Below are positions 1 through 12,349 of a DNA stretch of 64,000 bases, one piece after another (positions within the stretch are counted from its first letter, which is position 1; each line of letters starts with the position of its first letter). Below the pieces are notes generated by a model, which had not been told where the DNA came from, searched no databases, and saw only the letters and a list, made by a program, of their open reading frames with translations. The stretch comes from Corticium candelabrum (taxonomy: Eukaryota; Porifera; Homoscleromorpha; Homosclerophorida; Plakinidae). Position numbers and translations under genes: made by a program. Location: contig NC_085087.1 in assembly GCF_963422355.1 (NCBI RefSeq), positions 6,615,036-6,679,035 of the forward strand, given 5' to 3'.

Positions 1-152
1 AAGGAGGAGTCGGTCCGGCAAAACTGTCCGAAAGTGGAAAAGGGAGAGAGGGGCTGGCTATCCTAGACTACCGAGGAGTTGTACATTGCTGGAAAAGCGA
101 TCGAAGAAGGCCAGAGAATCTAAAACATCCAAACTAGCAGTGAGAATATTAA

Positions 153-199
<47 letters not shown>

Positions 200-870
200 T
201 TCGTTCATGGATTTAGTCTACGCTTATGTTTTAATAACAGGCAGTGTTTTACATTTGCTGCAGTTTGCTTATTTAATTAAGTTAAGTGTACTGTAATTAA
301 TTAATCAATTAATTAATAGCTTCCACTCCAACCGAGCATACAAATATTTAAATTTTGATAATTGTATATTATATATATATATATTCAACATTTATTACAA
401 TATAAAATTTAATGATATTAATGCAATTGTAGGTGTGTCAAAGAATTTTAAAACTGCCGCATTCTCCCGCATTTTTCCTGCAAACTCAGGCATTTTGATT
501 CAGCTAGGTTGGCAGGTCTGCCTGAGTTAAGACTGGGCTTAAACAAACAAGGGTTAAGCTAACCCTGGTTCCTGAGTAGGGTTAACCGGGTTAAAACGGG
601 TTAGCAAAGACAAGTCCTAATATACGCAAAAACACCCTTAGAATCGATGGCGTTAAAAGTCCAAATGGCTTCTCCTTCTCGTGTTCTGCTATCGGCGTTA
701 CTGCTTTCCTATTCTCAAGCAGAAACTTCAAGTAATCGATGTATTCCCTCTACTCTAGATCTTCTGCATCTAATTACCAGCGTTCTACAAGTGAACGTAA
801 GTTGGGTAGAGTAGGGTTAGCATAACTCTACCCGAGTTAACCTGAGTTAACCCTGTGTGTGAAAGCACCC
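1..870. mobile_element. E1 inverted-repeat DNA element, right part (window starts inside it)
   Basis: This is the right portion of a roughly 1.25-kb element seen complete at 15070-16318 and 40537-41823. Its right terminus ends in GTGTGAAAGCACCC followed by ACA, the presumed 3-bp target duplication. It contains no transposase ORF. Termini starting GGG with a 3-bp duplication suggest a non-autonomous PIF/Harbinger-type element, which is an inference. It encloses a (TA)n tract. Confidence 0.6.
155..199. repeat. (TA)n microsatellite
   Basis: An uninterrupted AT dinucleotide run inside E1. The same position in the other E1 copies (near 15597 and 41067) has a run of different length. Confidence 0.9.
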
Positions 871-1765
871 ACAGACTATTTCCAAACATGTAAAACAACA
901 GTTGCACGCTTTGTACGATTTTAGACAGATTTTACAAGTAGTGTGCTTCAAAGAAAATAGCGTCTAAATTTGTAATTCTTTGCAACAATCCTAATGTGGT
1001 TTTCAGAAGGCTCATAGCTATGGAAGCAAGGGTGTAAACACAACTTCGGTTAACAGTTAATAGCCAATAACAAGAAAGCATAAATAAACTTTTTGGTGCA
1101 CGAGAACAAGCTGCCCTACTTAGTGTTCCAAATATGGCAGACATAGTCATCACCTTGGCAACTCCACAAAATTTTCAGTTGCCAAAAAGTTTAGGAATGT
1201 TACTATATATTTCATAAATATCAAATTGTGATACTGATTGTTCTGGTAAGTAAACGATATCTCAGGACCACAGAGGCGCCACCCCCAGCCCAACATGAGC
1301 AATTTCACTATTCTACTCTACAGCATTAAAACAAAAATTCACTCGGTCCACCATAACTTGAGTGACTTTATGGCAACCTCGCTGAAATAATTAGTCGTCA
1401 CATGAACTCAGTTAGTCGTCAAATGACAACTTAACGACCACTTTTCAAACACTGCGTACTGTTCAGTGCTATACGCTTCTTAGTTTGAAAAGTGTCCAAG
1501 TTGTGTCCAGATTAAGTCTTAATTTGTTAATAGTTAATTTTAAATGCCCTCATTTTCATCATTTCAGTACAATTATGCTTATTGCCATCATTTAAAATCA
1601 ATGATATAACATTCACGGGTAAAACACGTGTAATTTCCATGTATAGTTCTAGTCTAAGTCTCTTGTGAATGTGTACAGGTCTGCTCTAATGAACCGCAAA
1701 GCTATAATCAGAAACATCAACGTGTAACACTGCCACACAGGTATGAGAATCTATAAAATTAATTG

Positions 1766-2333
1766 TATGCTGTTCACACACTAGCACTTAATTGTAACCA
1801 GGCCAACATGCACTGCCCATGCAGGACTGACTTGGTATATTTGTTATGTGAACACAGGCTAAACCACGACAAGCAGTGCTGAGGTAGCCCACAAATTTGT
1901 CAGACTGGCTTGTTTTAGCAAACACAGCCAAACTGTGCTGAAGGCCGCTCATGAATATTATAGCATTAGAGCATATGATTGAAACATCAAACTGTGTATC
2001 TTGATTTGTGGGGCAAAACCAGCATACAAATCCAAACAAAAAATAACAAGTCTGTGAAATTGGGTCCTTTGATGCAGTTCTTTTCAACATCATACATATT
2101 TCCACATTGTAAAGAAAATGCAAGCAGCTTGTTGCTGTGTTCAAGATCAAGGTAGTGCAAACATTCTACAGTATGTGATCGAATATGTTTAGTGTCCATA
2201 CCCAAAAAAAAAAACCTACCAACTGGCTGGCTTTCTTTCTACGTCAGTTGTAGCAATGGAGGCTGGCTTGATTATATAAATTGGCACAGGGCTGGTTTGG
2301 TTTGTAACTGCAAGTGCTAGTGTGAATAGGGTA
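1766..2333. mobile_element. E2 inverted-repeat element (Harbinger-like MITE)
   Basis: The element starts TATGCTGTTCACAC and ends GTGTGAATAGGGTA, so the ends are imperfect inverted repeats. Better-preserved copies (7783, 36861) start TACCCTGTTCACAC and are flanked by TTA, the 3-bp TWA-type target duplication of PIF/Harbinger elements. No transposase ORF is visible. Confidence 0.6.
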
Positions 2334-3601
2334 TTAACCTAAATAATGTACTTAATAAAATCCATGTAATTACAAGCCTATACATAAGCCCCTAATTACA
2401 CTAAACAAATGTCATAAAGATTTGTGATATTATTATACAGAGTGGAATATAAGGCAAAATTTTTGGTCAAACATTATGCTCTAGGAAAAAAACAGTTGAC
2501 CTGACATTTTAAATTTCAGGCATTCTAAATTTAGGGCATTCATTCTTATTTCATTTCACAATCCTTTCTTGTAATTATATCAACATCAACATTTAGTTCA
2601 ATTCTTTATTTGTTGCATCGTATTCACTACTGTATGTATTTGCTATAAACATAAATTTGGCTTGTTCGCTGTTGTTTGTTGCATTGTTATTGATCATGAT
2701 GACGACAGGTGATTGCGGTGGTGGCTACAATTAATGGCAATGAGTGATGGTGGTAGAGGCACTGCCATTGATGCTAATTTATACTTAGTGGCTACACAAG
2801 GTTTGTGGACCCAGGAATTACCATAGGAATGCTTTGAACGACTGGTATTTGAACTACAACTACTATACAGGCAACAATAACAAATGAGATACCCTAACCT
2901 TTTAAAATTTTATCTATAACAAATCAGACAAGAATTACTATTACTACTACTACTAGATATAAGTAAGATGGTTAGTGGGACCAGCCGCTTTCAGCGGTGG
3001 CCAAACTGATGTTTGTGTCCACATTGTGTCCATAGCACCACCTTGATCTTGCTTACTACTACCACATTAAAGAGGGTATTATAATACTAAACTAAGTTAA
3101 CTGAACTGTCAACAAGGTAGTAAATTTTTTAGTCAGTCAGTGCATACTTCAGACTAGATATAAACTCACTATTGAAAGAAGTTTGCCTACTAATCAAAAC
3201 ATTGCATAATGCATTAATAATGATTATGCACAAATTCAGTGTCACAGGCACATTATATGTCTGACCCTTCATCTGCTGTAATTGGTGACACAGGATGCAG
3301 CCACGTGCCCCAATCACTGAGGACAAAAATTGCTCATTGACATGACTGTCTTCTTTAGAACAAATTGGCCTAGTCATCTTATCTTTTTTTAGCTGAAAAC
3401 TTCCTTCGAGGATTCTGCGTTTGCTGTCTTGTGGTTGCTACCCAATATAAGACTAGCTATGGCATTCTCAGAATTCTTCTAGGCTTGGGCCCTCTGCATT
3501 ATCTCAAGAAGATTAAAAGAGTCTGCTGCAAAAGATTGTGCATCCTCTGTCTTGATAACTTTCAACATGGAAAAACATCCGTTCCACGTAAGTGGTAGCA
3601 A

Positions 3602-4200
3602 ATGGCAAACTCAACACTAACTGACAATGTAGTAGTAAACTGGACCACTTGGCACGATCTGGGAAAGTGTGAAGTGTGTACCGAACCTTTCCATATGGAT
3701 CACAGTCCTCTCCGGATCAAACGCCACAACGTCCTTTGCGAAGTGATTTACCACGCTATTCTAACGAACAACAAAACAAAGCAAAAACGAAACAACGTTG
3801 TTCTGGCTATGACAACAGTCGTCCTGGTGATATATTTCATCCTGATTTTCTTCTGGGTCGGCCCGGCTTCTTCAATGTAACAGTAGCCAATAGCCTGCAG
3901 CCTTCATTCATTATTAAAGCTGCCAGCAATGCAGGAGCTGCTGCAGAAGCAGCGGAAGCTTGCAAAGACTTTCGTCACACAATGACAAAGTTACAGCAGC
4001 TGGTGGTATATTTTATCCACATGCTGTAGAAACTCTCAGTCTCTGAACACCATACAGTCTCAAGATCCTACGTTCTATAGCTTCAAGAATTTCTGCAATG
4101 AGTCACATGACGTTTTCAAAGTCTTTCAACAACTTACTACAATAATTATCTGTAAAATTATGGTCCTATAATGCTAGATTGGTTTTACGACATTTGAATT
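3602..4200 (+). pseudogene. Decayed retroelement-type nuclease-like ORF fragment
   Basis: A reading frame (3602-3880, continuing in another frame 3676-4029) encodes motifs such as CEVCTEPFHMDH, GYDNSRPGDIFHPDFLLGRP and AASNAGAAAEAAEACKD. From memory, such strings occur at the C-terminus of reverse-transcriptase-linked proteins in sponges, corals and other animals, where an RPxD...DVTV block resembles a PD-(D/E)XK nuclease core. The frame is broken near 3780-3830 and by stops near 4027, so this copy is dead. No reverse transcriptase domain is visible upstream. Related fragments lie at 9905 and 44472. The family name is a recollection I could not check. Confidence 0.5.
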
Positions 4201-4609
4201 TAGAGATAGAGGATGTATGTAGTTGGGACATGCATACCGTACAACTGTTATCTCTGCGTTCATGACATTTTTCAAATTCTGCAAAGAAATCACAAAATGC
4301 ATAATAAAATTTGCAGATATCTAGACGTATCCTCAGAGTCCCAGGAAATCACTGTTTCAAGACATGTGCATGTGTACAATGTAACATGTGTGTACTAGTA
4401 ACTGTCTTCCTGGTTAGAACACAAAAATTAAATTCACAGGAATTAAACTTATGTCTAAGTTCTCAAATCGCAGAAATTTAAGACTGCAGAAATAACCGAT
4501 TATAGGGTACTTGAGTTGTTGGGAATGTTGGAGAGGGGAACGTTAATGTAATAAATATTATATTATAAAACATATATATTAAAAATATATACTGTCAATG
4601 CCACTGATG

Positions 4610-4753
4610 TCACCGGTGGTTGCATTGTCGTGACGTAGCTCACTTCAGGCACAAGTGCAAACGAGAGACCGGACATTTAGCAGGCATAACTCGTCAAGGG
4701 TAGCAGTCTGGAAGGCCCTGAATCAGTGGATATCAACTTTATCTCGTAAAGAT
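4610..4753 (+). promoter_or_regulatory. Conserved leader-exon upstream region (putative promoter/5' UTR)
   Basis: The block from GACGTAGCTCACTT to the start codon recurs at about 12065-12203, also just before a signal-peptide exon. Co-duplication with the leader suggests a 5' UTR and proximal promoter. No clear TATA box is visible here, so the assignment rests on position and conservation. Confidence 0.35.
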
Positions 4754-4817
4754 ATGATGGGCAAACTTCAGCTTCTGTCTGGTGTTCTACTGGTCACTGT
4801 TGTATCAACATGTAGAG
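4754..4817 (+). CDS. Signal-peptide (leader) exon of an Ig-family receptor, copy 1
   Basis: Two in-frame ATGs open MMGKLQLLSGVLLVTVVSTC, a typical secretion signal with a basic residue, a hydrophobic core and a small-residue cleavage region. The exon ends in phase 1 at the strong donor AGAG|GTAAGAG. Phase 1 is what the Ig exons in this window require at their 5' end. No Ig exon follows within the usual intron distance; the next + strand Ig exon is at 26729. It is therefore an orphan leader, or the first exon of a gene with a very long intron. Confidence 0.55.
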
Positions 4818-4998
4818 GTAAGAGTGTCTGTGATGATGTCGTCCACTATAAAAGAAAATATGTTGTCAGAGTGCATGTGCTCTAAGCATATTACTGAGTG
4901 TGTTGTCCATTTGCTAGCTGAATGAAACAACCAAAAGTCAGTCTTGTCTCTCACATGCTAGCCCAGTAAATTACTTGCTATTTGCTTGTGGTAGAGGC

Positions 4999-5062
4999 AT
5001 GATGGGCAAACTCCAGCTTCTGTCTGGTGTTCTACTGGACGCTGTTGTATCAACATGTACAG
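4999..5062 (+). CDS. Signal-peptide (leader) exon, copy 2
   Basis: A tandem duplicate of the leader at 4754: MMGKLQLLSGVLLDAVVSTC, phase-1 donor ACAG|GTAATT. Asp replaces Val within the hydrophobic core, which would weaken the signal peptide. The flanks (TAGCTGAATGAAACAACNAGAAGTC-like blocks after each copy) are also duplicated, so the unit is about 245 bp. No downstream exon is recognised nearby. Confidence 0.5.
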
Positions 5063-6455
5063 GTAATTTATGACTGCCTGTGATGACGATGTTGTCCTTT
5101 GTGTTGCCAAGGTGCATGTACTCTAAGCATATATCTACTGACTGCGTTGTCCATTTGCAAGCGGAATGAAACAACTAGAAGTCATGCAGTCTATTCGCTC
5201 ACACGCGATTGCCCAATCGATTATCCTGTAGTGTCTGGTCCCAGTAGATTACTTGCTATTTGCTTGTGGTAGCTAGAGCGCACGTTCTTAGGGAATGAAC
5301 ATCCAGACTGGGAAAGTTCAGAGTGTGATGAAACCATACTTCCATTTAGGCAATCAATCAAGACCTATTGTTGCTTGTTTTACAACGATCCTATTGAGCT
5401 CTAAAAGATAATTCTGAGTTCTAAAAGGTGTTCTAATTTGGGGCCTAAAAATAATTGCAACTTCAGATGGTGCTTCAGTAAAGGGGGATGATTCTGCAGA
5501 CACCTTTGTTGGTCAGCTCATTATTACAGATAATAATTTCTATATTAGTATGGTGTACCTATAAATTAACAAATGCTCTACACACTGTTATCTGTGCTTC
5601 TTGAAAAGCCACGTAAAAATTCACGAGCTTGCTTGCTACTATTGGCACCATCATCACGGCAATGCCATTGCAATGTACAGCTCAAAGAGTAGTGTACTTT
5701 TGTAAAGTGACTTGTATTTGAGAAAAGTATTTGAGTGATCAAGTAGGTGTCACGGATGAAAAAGATTTTCAAAAACACCTCAAACACATGAAACCTGTCA
5801 TCCCTGCAAAAAATCTCTAGCTCGATCCGCCCTGCATGTAGCTATTGCTTCAGCTATAGTTAGGTACCCAATAGAATAAATAAATTTAGACAGTTTGACT
5901 ACCTCACACTATAGCAACATCTGGCAGCTTGTCCAGATGAGCTTGTGTGCCTAAATTCCTTGTGTCTAAAGAGGTGTTGCGTGCGGAGATGTCCTAGTTC
6001 CTCTAGACAGAGTTATCAGTCTGTCAAAACAAGCATTCAATTCCTTCTTCAATGGGTTTCCACCTCACTGTGTATAGTTGTTGGGTATATTCGTGCATGA
6101 GTCCAGTGTTTAGCTAGAAATGCATGTTAGCAACTGCATACGTGGGAGCTCTTACGCTTTCTCTTTCAGTCAGAGGAACAGAGAGATCTCTTGACCTATT
6201 CTGCATGGTTTCTTTTGCAGAGGGTACCAAGACATCTTCACACATCTTCCCGAAAAGTCAAAAGAGGTACAGAAATGCAACCTAGCTAGCCTAATTTAGA
6301 GAGATGTGGCATTGTCATGTCATACGAGAACCGAGCACAACGGCGCAAGAGGGTCTGATACAAGGCTAGTCTAATTGATGAAGTGAAGAACTATACAGAG
6401 ACTAGAATGTCACGCAATCTCTAGTGGTTGCAACGCACCATAAGGCCAGTCAATT
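5063..6455. other. No gene recognised
   Basis: The short ORFs here (for example 5578-5787 minus) show no domain, no conserved counterpart elsewhere in the window and no convincing splice context. Confidence 0.6.
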
Positions 6456-6615
6456 ACGGCATCCTCAGAAATTCTTCTAGACTTGGGCCCTCTGCATTAT
6501 CTCAAGATCTGGATTAGTCTGCTTGGAACTGATTGAATGTGCCTCACTCCTCTGTCTTGATAACTTTCAACATGGAAACATCGGTTCCACTTAAGTAGTA
6601 GCAAATTAAACACTA
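6456..6615. repeat. R1 fragment
   Basis: A short diverged copy of the R1 segment just upstream of the nuclease-like ORF (CTTGGGCCCTCTGCATTATC, then CTCTGTCTTGATAACTTTC), matching 3485-3605 and 44345-44475. It breaks off after the ORF start region. Confidence 0.7.
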
Positions 6616-6839
6616 GAGATTTTGAAGGCAACACATGCCTTTGTAGTTTCCAATACAACAGTGATACTTATACTAAAACCAAGAGATGACTTTTCAAAAA
6701 ATTCATAAGCCAGTCACAAAGAAAAAAACAAAATCAACAGGTAAGCAAGTTAAAGCAACACTTATGTAACTAGCTAGCCAAACAAGGAATTGTAATTGTA
6801 GTCAGCCCAATTGGCAGCTAGAACACAATGCTGTGCTAA

Positions 6840-7640
6840 ACATCAGCCAAAGTATGACCAGTTCGGGTTGTCGAGGAACAGGAGTTTAGCTTTGATGACA
6901 GTCAATAAAAACACAAAAGCTCTGTAGTCTGTACATGTTACATATCTTTGCAGAAACATTGGAAGACAAAATGGAATTAATAAAATCCTTGAAATACAGT
7001 AACAGAAAATGGCGGAAAAAGCATATTGGTGGATTCTATTTTGGCAGTTGGACACAGTTATTAGATAATTGATAAATGTATGATACTTCCCACTGACTAG
7101 TTAAGTGGCCAAGTCATGGAGAAGTTTGCGATTGACAGCTGCGTTCTGTTCATTATTTCCCTAACTTAGTGGTCTCCCAACTAAGTAAGTACTGATGTAC
7201 AAAAGAATTGCTATGTTAGTGCAAAGAACATGAGCCGTACGTATGACTCCTAGCAAATGCTCATTGACAACTTCACGGCCTCATTCTTTAACCTTCCTGC
7301 TAGATAGGGTACAGGCACAACAGACGACAAGCAGGGATTACCATCTTGCAACCTCATCTGTGTGAGGTACAGCCACATCGCCATTAGATGCCTGATTCAC
7401 ATGGGTAAGGACGTCAACATATGGTAGTAAAATTAATGGAGGATCTATATTAGCACTAGCGGAAAAATCAGCCAATTTGCCAAAATAGATTCCCCAAAAA
7501 TATTTCATCTTATATCAAAAAAGCAGAACGACCAGGCAAAAGATTGAGGTGGAAGACGTCTCCAGCAGGACCACAAGTGTCTGACGAGAATCTCTGCTCC
7601 TTTGAAGTGCCTTTATCATCTATCAATAAAGCATTGAAAA
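6840..7640. repeat. R1 right-hand segment
   Basis: Matches about 45530-46020, including the block GTTAAGTGGCC and the ATTTGCCAA/TTCATCTTA region. It carries no recognisable coding sequence. Confidence 0.55.
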
Positions 7641-7782
7641 TGACGTCTCTGAGAGCGTTGTGACGTTTTGACTGCAAATTAGTCTGATAGCAGCCAAAAA
7701 GATGGTCACAAAACCGTCAATTAACTGACCACACTTAATTGCATCTTACAGTAGTAGGATGTACTGGGAAAAGAGTTAATTA

Positions 7783-8339
7783 TACCCTGTTCACACTAGC
7801 ACTTGTAACCAGGCCAACATGCACTGGCCAGGGTTGACTTGGTATTTGTTGTGTGAACACAGGCTAAACCATGACAAACAGTGCTGAGGTAGCCTACAAA
7901 TTTTGCCAGACTGGCTTGTTTTAGCAAACACAGCCAAGCTGTGCTGAAGTCGCTTATTCGTATTATAGCATTAGAGCATGATTGACACATCAAACTGTGT
8001 ATCTTGATTTGTCAGGCAAAACAAGCATACAAGTCCAAACAGAAGAAATAACAAGTCTGTGAAATTGGGTCCTTTGATGCAGTTCTTTTCAACATCATAC
8101 ATATTTCCACATTGTAAAGAAAATGCAAGCAGCTTGTTGCTGATTCAAGATCAAGGCAGTGCAAACATTCTACAGTACGTGACCAAATATATTTAGTGTC
8201 CGTCCGTACCATAAACACACCCACCAACTGGCTGGCTTGCTTTCAGGTCAGTTGTATCAATATTAATGGAGGCTGGCTTGATTATATAAATTGGCACAGG
8301 GCTGCTTTGGTTTGTAACTGCACTAGTGTGAATAGTTTA
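7783..8339. mobile_element. E2 inverted-repeat element, copy 2
   Basis: Begins TACCCTGTTCACACTAGCAC and ends CACTAGTGTGAATAGTTTA, flanked on both sides by TTA. R1 similarity starts exactly at the left end of this element, so this copy looks like an independent boundary. Non-autonomous. Confidence 0.65.
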
Positions 8340-8863
8340 TTAACCTAAATAATGTACTTGATAAAATCCGTGTGATTACAAGCCTATACATAAGCCCTAA
8401 TTACACTAAACAAATGTCATACAGATTTGTGATATTATTATACAGAGTGGAATATAAGGCAAAAATTTTGGTTGGACATTGTGCTCTAGGAAAAAGGTTG
8501 ACCCGACATCTTAAATTTCAAGCATTCATTCTTATCTAATTTCACAATCCTTTCTTGTAATTATTGACATCAACATTTTTAGTTCAATTTTTTTTATTTG
8601 TTGCATCGTATTCACTACTGTATGTATTTGTTATAAACATAAATTTGGCTTGTTTGCTGTTGCTTTGTTGCCTTCTTATTGATCATGATGACCACAAGTG
8701 GGGGTGGTGGTAGTTGCAATTAATGGCAATGAGTGATGGTGGTAGAGGCACTGCCGTTAATGCTAATTTCTACTTAGTGGCTATACAAGGTTTGTGGACC
8801 CAGGTATTACCATAGGAACGCTGTGAACAACTGGTATAACAAATCAAACAAAAATTACTACTA

Positions 8864-9237
8864 CCGGGGTTTTCCGAAACAGCGCCCAGGGCCGTAACAC
8901 GGAAAATGAGAATTTCTTGGGCAAATGTCCGCTCTCAATAGCCGCCCGGGCGCTTAATAGGAAACTATGAACATCTGCACAATGGACTGGAGTACCATAG
9001 AGTAGGCAAGTCAAGTCCCATCTTCGTACGTCCTACACACTCTTTTTTTTCAGACATAACGAATAACTACCGGTAGCTCAACTATACTTGGATACACAAT
9101 TAAACTTGGATTAGTTAAATAACACATAACACAATCTTGATTCTCAATAGCGGCCCATGGGCTGTAAATGAGAACCGTTTCCAAAAGATCGCCCACTGGG
9201 CGGTTTTTCGGCTGGGCGCTGTTTCGGAAAACCCCGG
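8864..9237. mobile_element. GC-rich MITE with about 26-bp terminal inverted repeats
   Basis: The left end CCGGGGTTTTCCGAAACAGC is the perfect reverse complement of the right end GCTGTTTCGGAAAACCCCGG. Both sides are flanked by TACTA. The corresponding R1 sites at about 2940 and 11285 lack the insert, giving empty sites. The interior is CpG- and GC-rich against an AT-rich flank and has no ORF of its own; the minus ORF at 9050-9334 crosses the element edge by chance. Confidence 0.85.
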
Positions 9238-10720
9238 TACTATTACTATTAGATACTGTATAAGTAAGACAGTTAGTGGGACCGACTGCTTTCAGCGGTG
9301 GCCAAACTGATGTTTGTGTCCACATTGCATCCATAGCAGCACCTTGATCTTGCTTACTACTATCGCAGTAAAGAGGATATTATAATACTAAACTACGTTA
9401 ACTAAACTGTCAACAAGGTAGTATTTTTTAGTCAATCAGTGCACTACTTCAGACTAGATATAAACTCACTATTGAAAGAACTTTGCCTACTAATCAAAAA
9501 CACTGCATAATGCATTAATAATGATTATGCACAAATTCAGTATCACAGGCACATTCTACGTCTGACCCTTCATCTGCTGTAAGTGGTAACACAGGATGCA
9601 GCCACATGTCCCAATCACTGAGGGCAAGAATTGCTCATTAACATGACTGTCTTCTTTAGAACAAATTTACCTAATCGTATTATCTTTTCTTAGCTGTAAA
9701 TTTCCTTCAAGGATTCTGCATTTGCTGTCTTGTGGTTGCTACCCAACATAAGGCTAGCTATGGCATTCTCAGAATTCTTCTAAGCTTGGACCCTCTGCAT
9801 TATCTCAAGAAGATTTGAAACAGTCTGCTGCAAGAGATTGTGCCTTGCTCTGTCTTGATAAGTTTCAACATGGAAAAATATTTGTTCCCAGTAAGTGGTA
9901 GAAAATGGCAAACTCAACACTAACTGACAAAGTAGTAGTAAACTGGACCACTTGGCACGATCTGGGAAAGTGTGAAGTGTGTACCAAACCTTTCCATATG
10001 GATCACGGTCCTCTCCAGATCAAACGCAACAACGTCCTTTGCAAAGTGATTTACCATGCTATTCTAACAAACAACAAGCATGCAAAAAGGGAACAACGTT
10101 GTTCTGGCTATGACAACAGTCGTCCTGATGATATATTTCATCCTGATTTTCTTCTGGGTCGCCCCGACTTCTTCGATGTAACAAAAGCCAATATGCAGCC
10201 TGCAGCCTTCATTCGTTATTAAAGCTGCCAGCAGTGAAGGAGTTGCTGCAGAAGCAGCAAACGCTTGCAAAGACTTTCCTCACACGATGACAGAGTTACA
10301 GCAGCTGGTGGTATCTTTTATCCACTTGCTGTAGAAACTCTCAGTCTCTGGACTCCATACAGTCTTTAGATCCTATGCTCTATAGCTCCGAGAATTTCTG
10401 CAGTGAGTCACATGACGTTTTCAAAGTCTTTAAACAACTTATTACAATAATTATCTGTGAAATTATGATCATATAATGCTAGATCGGTTTTACACCATTT
10501 GAATTTAGAGATTCTGTAAAAAAATCACGAAGCGCATAATAAAATTAGCATATATTTAGATCTATCTTTGGAGTCCCAGGAAATCACTGTTTCGAGGTAT
10601 GTACATGTGTACAATGTAGCATTTGTGTACTAGTAACTGTCTTCCTGGTTAGAATGCAGAAATATAATGCACAGTTATTGAACTTATGTCTAAGTTCTCA
10701 AATCACAGAAATTTAAGACC
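9238..10720. repeat. R1 composite repeat, copy 2 (continuation after the MITE)
   Basis: Resumes the R1 sequence interrupted at 8864 and runs through the nuclease-like ORF to the CTTCCTGGTTAGAA block. It is similar to 2960-4430 and 43830-45240. Confidence 0.8.
9905..10500 (+). pseudogene. Decayed retroelement-type nuclease-like ORF fragment, copy 2
   Basis: A 105-codon open frame covers the CEVCTKPFHMDHGP through DIFHPDFLLGRPDFFDVT blocks without the frame break seen at 3602. It then ends at a stop near 10220, and recognisable remains of the C-terminal block follow in other frames to about 10500. Only the last part of the parent protein is present. Confidence 0.5.
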
Positions 10721-10729
10721 GTAGAAATA

Positions 10730-10960
10730 ACCGGTTGTACGGTACTTGAGTTGTTGGGGACGTTGGGGAGGCGAATACTGTCATGCAAATAATCGCAATA
10801 GGAGTCCACAAAATTCTGTTTTCTGTGGGTGATGATGCTGTATGTTCCACTATCTCCAATGGCAGCAGCAGGATATATCCAGAAACCCTTTTGGTGGTGT
10901 GGACCTGTTGTGGCATAAGTGTTATCAACATACCATATAAGATAAAATAATGGCAGAAAT
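10730..10960 (-). other. Conserved minus-strand open frame inside R1, function unknown
   Basis: On the minus strand a splice-acceptor-like CAACAG precedes an open frame containing IYPAAAIGDSGTYSIIT. A near-identical frame occurs at about 45290-45520. GDSGTYS is reminiscent of the Ig F-strand, but the following Cys spacing is wrong and no Trp partner is seen, so I do not call an Ig domain. Confidence 0.25.
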
Positions 10961-11029
10961 ATATTTGACAATTTGTTAAGAAATTGACAAAAAAGCATAT
11001 TGATGGATTTTATTTTGGCAGTTGACTGT

Positions 11030-12063
11030 TATTGATCATGATGACAACAGGTGGTTGTGGTGGTGGCTACAATTAATGGCAATGAGTGATGGTGGTAGAC
11101 GCACTGCCATTGACGCTAATTTCTACTTGGTGGCTATACAAGGTTTGTGGACCTAGGTATTACCATAGGAATGCTGTGAACGGTTGGTATATTTGAACTA
11201 CAACTACTATACAGGCAACAATAACATATAAGATATCCTAATCTTTCAAAATTCTATCTATACCAAATCAGACAAAAATTACTACTACCATTACTACTAG
11301 ATATAAGTAAGATGGTTAGTGAGACCGACCACTTTCAGCGGTGGCCAAACTGATGTTTGTGTCCACATTGTGTCCATAGCACCACCTTGATCTTGCTTAC
11401 TACTATCACAATAAAGAGGGTATTATAATACTAAACTAAGTTAACTGAACTGTCAACAAGGTAGTAAATTTTTTAGTCAGTCGGTGCATTACTTCAGACT
11501 AGATATAAACTCACTATTAAAAGAACTTTGCATACTAATAAAAACAATGCATAATGCATTAATAATGATCATGCATAATTCAGTGTCACAGGCACATTCT
11601 ACGTCTGACCCGGCCTTCATCTGCTGTAATTGGTGACACGGGATGCAGCCATGTGTCCCAATCATTGAAGGCAAAAATTGCTCATTGACATGACTGTCTT
11701 CTTTAGAACAAATTTGCCAAAAGTCGTCTTATCTTTTTTAGCTGTAAACTTCCTTCAAGGATTCTGCTTTTGCTCTCTTGTGGTTAATTGCTACCCAACA
11801 TACATGTAAGGCTAGCTATGGCATCCTCAGAATTCTTCTAGGCTTGGATCCTCTGCATTATCTCAAAAAGACCTAAAGAGTCTAGCTCCTGCAAAAGATT
11901 GTGCATCGCTCTGTCTTGATAACTGTCAACATGGAAAACATGCATTCCACGTAAGTGGTAGCAAATGGCAAACTAAACACTAGCTGACAAAGTAGTAGTA
12001 ATTAAACTGGACCACTTGGCATGATCTGGGAAAGTGTGAAGTTTGTTGACAGAACCTTTCCAT
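11030..12063. repeat. R1 composite repeat, copy 3 (truncated)
   Basis: Starts at the GTTATTGATCATGATGAC block and follows R1 up to the middle of the nuclease-like ORF, then breaks at 12063 directly into the leader-exon upstream block. The junction places R1 immediately before a receptor leader, as in copy 1. Confidence 0.75.
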
Positions 12064-12203
12064 ATGAATCAATATGACGTAGCTCACTTGAGGCACAAGT
12101 GCAAAGGAGAGACCGGACATCTAAGCGTAAGTATAACTTGTCTACAGTAGCGGTCAGGAGAGCCCTGAATCAGTGAGTATCAACTTTCTCTCGTAGAGGC
12201 ACG

Positions 12204-12268
12204 ATGGGCAAACTTCAGCCTCTGTCTGGTGTTCTACTGGTCGCTGTGTATCAACATGTAGAGGTACC
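12204..12268 (+). pseudogene. Broken signal-peptide exon, copy 3
   Basis: Homologous to the leaders at 4754 and 4999 (MGKLQPLSGVLLVAV), but one base is missing after GTCGCTGT. The frame shifts to YQHVEV and the phase-1 exit is lost. A donor-like GGTAAGAG remains at about 12269. Probably non-functional. Confidence 0.55.
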
Positions 12269-12349
12269 GGTAAGAGTGTCTGTGATAATGATGTCATCAG
12301 TTATAAGAAGAAAACATGCTGCCAAAGTGCATGACTGTTTGTTTTTGTT

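Larger units (their letters stand above)
871..4580. repeat. R1 composite dispersed repeat, copy 1
   Basis: This stretch closely matches 41824-45260 along its whole length and matches 16319-17590, 7783-10720, 11030-12060 and 36290-37782 in parts. It contains the E2 element and a decayed retroelement nuclease-like ORF. Apart from these, no coding capacity is recognisable; the short ORFs at 932-1153 and 3129-3377 recur only because the repeat does. Confidence 0.8.

Noticed and set aside
86-280. ORFs made of long Tyr-Ile repeats at 86-280, 15766-15990, 39844-40098, 41280-41495
   Set aside because: They are translations of (TA)n microsatellites.
9050-9334. 94-codon minus ORF
   Set aside because: It spans the right end of the MITE and R1 flank; not present in copies without the MITE.
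10730-10960. Ig domain suggested by GDSGTYS
   Set aside because: Lacks the Cys-Trp-Cys framework; kept only as an unknown open frame.
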